Shown: positions 60,783-64,000 of the stretch, one piece after another
Layout of the letters: each line of letters starts with the position of its first letter
Position numbering within the stretch: position 1 is the first letter of the stretch
Source of the DNA: Terriglobus albidus
GTDB lineage: Bacteria; Acidobacteriota; Terriglobia; Terriglobales; Acidobacteriaceae
Length of the DNA stretch: 64,000 bases
Assembly: GCF_025685425.1 (NCBI RefSeq)
Contig: NZ_JAGTAS010000056.1
Coordinates: forward strand, 1 to 64,000
Reading direction: 5' to 3'
Translations under genes and position numbers: made by a program
The notes under the pieces: model-generated
Seen by the model: only the letters and a program-made list of their open reading frames with translations
What the model was told of the DNA's origin: nothing
The model's database searches: none

Positions 60783-63656
60783 ATGAACACGTATGTCTCG
60801 CGCTTCTTGAAGAGCGAAGCCATTGATATTCGCCGGCTCGTAGCTGCTCTGATCCTGATGCTGCTGGTTTCAAGCTTGAGCTGCGGTTACGCACTTGCAC
60901 AGACGATACATGCCCGAATCACACAAGAAATTACCAACCAAAGCCGTGTGACCTTGACGGGTTCACATCCCCCGATGGCTCGTTCAGAACAAGATGCCGG
61001 GCGGGTCCCCTCGGACAAGCCGCTTAGCGGGTTGGCGCTCGTCTTTAGCCGAACAGAAGATCAAGAAAATGAGTTGCAAGCCTTGTTGGCTGCCCAGCAA
61101 AATCCGTCATCCTCGCAATATCATCAATGGTTATCACCGGACGAATTTGCGGCACGCTTCGGAGTTGCCGATTCCGATATCGAAAAGGCCGAAGCTTGGT
61201 TGCAGCAGCAGGGATTCACTGTCACCGGCGTAGCACGTGGCAAGAACAGAATTACCTTCTCTGGCACGGTGGGACAGGTCGAGTCCGCCTTTGGCACCCA
61301 ACTGCACTATTACAAATCCGGCTCGCAAACCGAATTTGCTCCCTCCACCGACATCTCTCTCCCTGCCGCGCTCTCATCGGTGGTTCAGACGGTCTCCAAT
61401 CTATCGAGCTTCAGACCAAAGCCACACGTAAGATTCAAGCCCGCTCAGAAAGCCTCTTCGATCTCGGCGAACTTCACCTCAAGTCAGTCGGGAAGCCACT
61501 TTCTAAGCCCCAAGGATGTTGCCACCATCTACGACATTAACCCCGTCTACAATTCCGGCTACAAAGGTAGCGGCCAAGCCATTGCCGTTGTAGGACAGTC
61601 GGACGTTCAGCTCTCTGACATTGAACACTTCCAGTCAGCTGCGGGCTTTACGGTGAAGGACCCTACTCTTGTGCTGGTGCCTAACTCGGGAAGTTCCACC
61701 TACTATACCGGGGGAGATGAGGCAGAATCCGACCTGGATTTGGAATACACCAGCACGATCGCTCCCGAGGCCACAATCTATTTTGTCTACACGGGCAACA
61801 ATCAGAACTACGGCGTCTTCGATGCCTTGCAATATGCCATCGACACGAACCTCGCTCCCATCATCAGCGTAAGCTACGGCGAGTGCGAGACGGCTCTTGG
61901 CTCTACGGACTACAAAACCTATAACGGAATCCTGGCACAAGCGGCCTCACAGGGACAGACGGTGGTCGTCGCGGCGGGCGACTCAGGCTCAACGGACTGC
62001 TACGAGCAAACCAGCCTCAGCACCTCTCAACGTCAGGCTCTCGCCGTCGATTTTCCCGCCAGCAGCCAGTACGTCACCGGCATGGGTGGTACCGAATTTC
62101 CTTCTGCGGACGTATCCTCCTCGAACACCACCTATTGGGAATCAGCCGGTGGTAGTGATGTCGTTTCGTCGGCAAAATCTTATGTTCCCGAACAGGTCTG
62201 GAACGATGATTCCTCCAGTAGCGGCCTTTCGTCGGGCGGTGGGGGTATCAGTACCTTTACCTCCCGCCCCAGTTGGCAAACCGGCGTTACCGGCATTTCC
62301 TCGGGAAGCTATCGGCTCGTTCCAGACATCTCTCTCGATTCTTCCCCTGACAACGCAGGCTATCTCTTCTGTTCGAGTGACTCTGACGCTACCGGTGTCA
62401 GTGGAAGCTGTTCCAACGGATTTCGTGACAGCAACAGTACTTACCTTACAGTCGCTGGTGGTACCAGCTTTGCATCCCCGATCTTCTCCGGCATGATGGC
62501 CCTGATCAACCAGAAGCTCAACTCCACTGGTCAGGGAGTTATCAACTCCACCCTCTATCAACTGGCATCGAGCTCCAGCACCTATGCTTCCGCCTTTCAT
62601 GACATCACCAGCGGAAGCAATGCCTGCACCGCGGGCTCAAGCTATTGCTCAGGGAGCGCCACAAGCCAATATGCCGCCACGACCGGATACGATGAAGCCA
62701 CCGGTCTGGGCTCCATCGATTTCTATAACCTCTTTTCCGCCTGGCCAACCCCAACCAACACATCTTCAAAGAGCTCTTCGAAAACGACCCTGACTGCTGC
62801 CACGACTTCTCCGAGTTCCGGAGCGAACGACGTGGTGACCATCACGGTTGCCTCGGGATCGAGTTCCGCCACATCTACACCCACCGGTACCCTATCGATC
62901 GCCGTGGACGGCACGACCGTGAACTCATCGTTGGCGCTTACAAGCGGAACCGCCGCCTATACCTTCTCGTCAACCACCTCCGGCACTCACGTCGTAAGCG
63001 CCACCTACTCTGGTGATAGTACGTATGCCAGTTCTTCGGGGGTGATTACGCTCACGATTGGCTCGACAAGCGGTACTACGTCTGGAAGCGGCGGTTCGGG
63101 TTCAACCACGGTGACTGCCACTCCCTCTGGGGGCTTTACCGGCACCGTGTCCTACTCTCTGTCGACATCCAACACCTATTTGCAACAATATGCTTGCTAC
63201 GACCTCTCGGACGCCTCCGTTACGGGCACAAGCGCCGTCAGTGAAACGCTCACCATCTATCTGGGGACCACATACTGCGCGAATGCCCAGCGCAAAGGAA
63301 AGATGCATGGTTTCACTCAGGTCGCTCAAACAAATTCCAGTGCTCTTCCAGGAGGCGCCCTATCAGGGATAGCCGGTATCTTTGCGGCTGGCCTGGTCTG
63401 CCTACGACGCCGACGTCTTCGTTCGCTCTGGTTGCTCGTACTCGTAGGGGTAAGCATGAGCTTTGCGCTCACCGGATGTGGAAGCAGCAATGGTTCATCG
63501 TCTTCCTCCAAGAGTTTCACCGTTTCAATTTCGCCATCCACTGTAACGCTTTCTGCGGGAAGTTCAGGGGTGCCCACGGGCACTTATAGCGTCACGATCA
63601 AAGGCACTTCGGGATCTCTATCCTCTTCAACAACGCTCACCCTGACGGTCAATTGA
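60783..63656 (+). CDS. Secreted S53 (sedolisin/pro-kumamolisin) protease with Ig-like C-terminal repeats
   Basis: From ATG 60783 the protease is 957 residues. ATG 60768 would leave almost no leader after the -10 at 60752. A signal peptide ends in YALAQ, and a pro-kumamolisin activation domain runs to about 200 (QYHQWLSPDEFAARFGV). The S53 catalytic domain shows DEAESDLDLEY (Glu/Asp pair), ISVSYGECE (oxyanion region), AAGDSGSTDCYE and VAGGTSFASPIFSGM (catalytic serine). S53 enzymes are acid-active serine-carboxyl peptidases. The C-terminus adds Ig-like repeats, a hydrophobic and arginine-rich anchor-like segment, and a lipobox-like FALTGC followed by another Ig-like strand set. It lies directly behind the locus I boxes. 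Confidence 0.92.
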   Translation: MNTYVSRFLKSEAIDIRRLVAALILMLLVSSLSCGYALAQTIHARITQEITNQSRVTLTGSHPPMARSEQDAGRVPSDKPLSGLALVFSRTEDQENELQALLAAQQNPSSSQYHQWLSPDEFAARFGVADSDIEKAEAWLQQQGFTVTGVARGKNRITFSGTVGQVESAFGTQLHYYKSGSQTEFAPSTDISLPAALSSVVQTVSNLSSFRPKPHVRFKPAQKASSISANFTSSQSGSHFLSPKDVATIYDINPVYNSGYKGSGQAIAVVGQSDVQLSDIEHFQSAAGFTVKDPTLVLVPNSGSSTYYTGGDEAESDLDLEYTSTIAPEATIYFVYTGNNQNYGVFDALQYAIDTNLAPIISVSYGECETALGSTDYKTYNGILAQAASQGQTVVVAAGDSGSTDCYEQTSLSTSQRQALAVDFPASSQYVTGMGGTEFPSADVSSSNTTYWESAGGSDVVSSAKSYVPEQVWNDDSSSSGLSSGGGGISTFTSRPSWQTGVTGISSGSYRLVPDISLDSSPDNAGYLFCSSDSDATGVSGSCSNGFRDSNSTYLTVAGGTSFASPIFSGMMALINQKLNSTGQGVINSTLYQLASSSSTYASAFHDITSGSNACTAGSSYCSGSATSQYAATTGYDEATGLGSIDFYNLFSAWPTPTNTSSKSSSKTTLTAATTSPSSGANDVVTITVASGSSSATSTPTGTLSIAVDGTTVNSSLALTSGTAAYTFSSTTSGTHVVSATYSGDSTYASSSGVITLTIGSTSGTTSGSGGSGSTTVTATPSGGFTGTVSYSLSTSNTYLQQYACYDLSDASVTGTSAVSETLTIYLGTTYCANAQRKGKMHGFTQVAQTNSSALPGGALSGIAGIFAAGLVCLRRRRLRSLWLLVLVGVSMSFALTGCGSSNGSSSSSKSFTVSISPSTVTLSAGSSGVPTGTYSVTIKGTSGSLSSSTTLTLTVN

Positions 63657-63951
63657 AAGGCAAGATTCAAAAAACGACTGAACTTGCCATCCAAAGCTAA
63701 GACATATTTGCCTCCGCAACAGGCAAGGGCAGTTCGGCTCCGATACTCGGAAGTGCCCGATGAACCAAAGACTCGTCCAATGATGCGAGTGATCAATGGT
63801 CGCCTCAGAACCAACGTACCGAGGTCGGAAAACCTCTCCTTCTTCGATGGTTGCTCTTCGATTTCGAGTTATCCGCTTTTCACAAAGCGGTACCTGGTGG
63901 CGGCGCACAGATTAGTCCCGAGCCGGTCGGAGCTGCGCGAACACAAACCGC
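63657..63951. other. Gap after the protease gene
   Basis: Several overlapping short frames exist, none with a family match or good start. I see no terminator with a clear T-run. Confidence 0.4.
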
Positions 63952-63986
63952 GTGACACTTCGTTACAAACTATTACCTATCGTGAC
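63952..63986 (+). promoter_or_regulatory. Decamer boxes, locus J (four copies)
   Basis: GTGAC, GTTAC, ATTAC and GTGAC begin at 63952, 63962, 63972 and 63982. The controlled gene would lie just beyond the window end. Confidence 0.75.
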
Positions 63987-64000
63987 AACAATCGGTGAGG

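Noticed and set aside
63627-63998. Overlapping short frames on both strands after the protease
   Set aside because: No family motif, no ribosome site, and the plus-strand frame runs through the regulatory boxes.

Overview
The window looks like chromosomal DNA of an Acidobacteriota (Terriglobia-type) soil bacterium. This is inferred from the mix of protein families: a very large Oar-type TonB-dependent receptor with an N-terminal carboxypeptidase-regulatory domain, GH38 and GH27 glycosidases, a heparinase II/III-type lyase, a pro-kumamolisin (S53) protease with C-terminal Ig-like repeats, RHS proteins, a DUF3106 protein behind an ECF sigma factor, and short GGCTAAAGCC-type interspersed palindromes. 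No species can be named from the sequence alone.

Layout. 1-16.1 kb is a carbohydrate-use region: the edge of an IS481-like transposase, an EamA exporter, a LysR regulator, a secreted GH38 alpha-mannosidase and a large TonB-dependent receptor (both minus strand), a divergent LacI regulator with two good operator candidates, a sugar-porter MFS protein, an FAH-family hydrolase and a secreted heparinase-like lyase. Dps follows. 17.1-30.5 kb is a surface/polymorphic cassette: five tandem exported fibre-like paralogues with GNVGIGT repeats and one shared C-terminal module, a small secreted protein, an RHS protein split over two abutting genes whose tip looks like a lysozyme fold, and a small secreted protein in the immunity position. 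30.9-44.4 kb is core genome: tRNA-Ser(CGA), queG, a cold-shock protein, a YihY protein overlapping a HAMP/PP2C phosphatase, a chemoreceptor, a TonB C-terminal-domain protein, a beta-propeller lipoprotein, proline dehydrogenase, a TlpA-like protein, an ECF sigma/anti-sigma/DUF3106 set and tRNA-Val(CAC).

From tRNA-Val onward (44.4-46.6 kb) lies a graveyard of mobile and cargo fragments: the integrase C-terminus, the end of a MobF/TraA-type relaxase, a deleted cephalosporin-hydroxylase-like gene and a frameshifted APS-kinase end. 46.6-64 kb is an accessory region of mostly exported proteins: a TonB-receptor-like protein, a small membrane protein, a VOC protein, GH27 alpha-galactosidase, a Spy-like protein, two tandem secretins and the S53 protease, plus one orphan OmpR/PhoB-type response regulator and relics of others.

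The most striking signal is in this last region. Ten loci carry two to four direct copies of a decamer, consensus GTKACNAATC, at exactly 10-bp spacing. Most sit upstream of the exported-protein genes, and at several of them the last copy is 22-25 bp ahead of a plausible -10 element. One pair of these loci belongs to a duplicated 145-155 bp noncoding element that ends in a strong hairpin and T-run, so it may encode a small RNA. I infer a previously unnamed regulon controlled by the response regulator at 58.8-59.5 kb or a relative of it.
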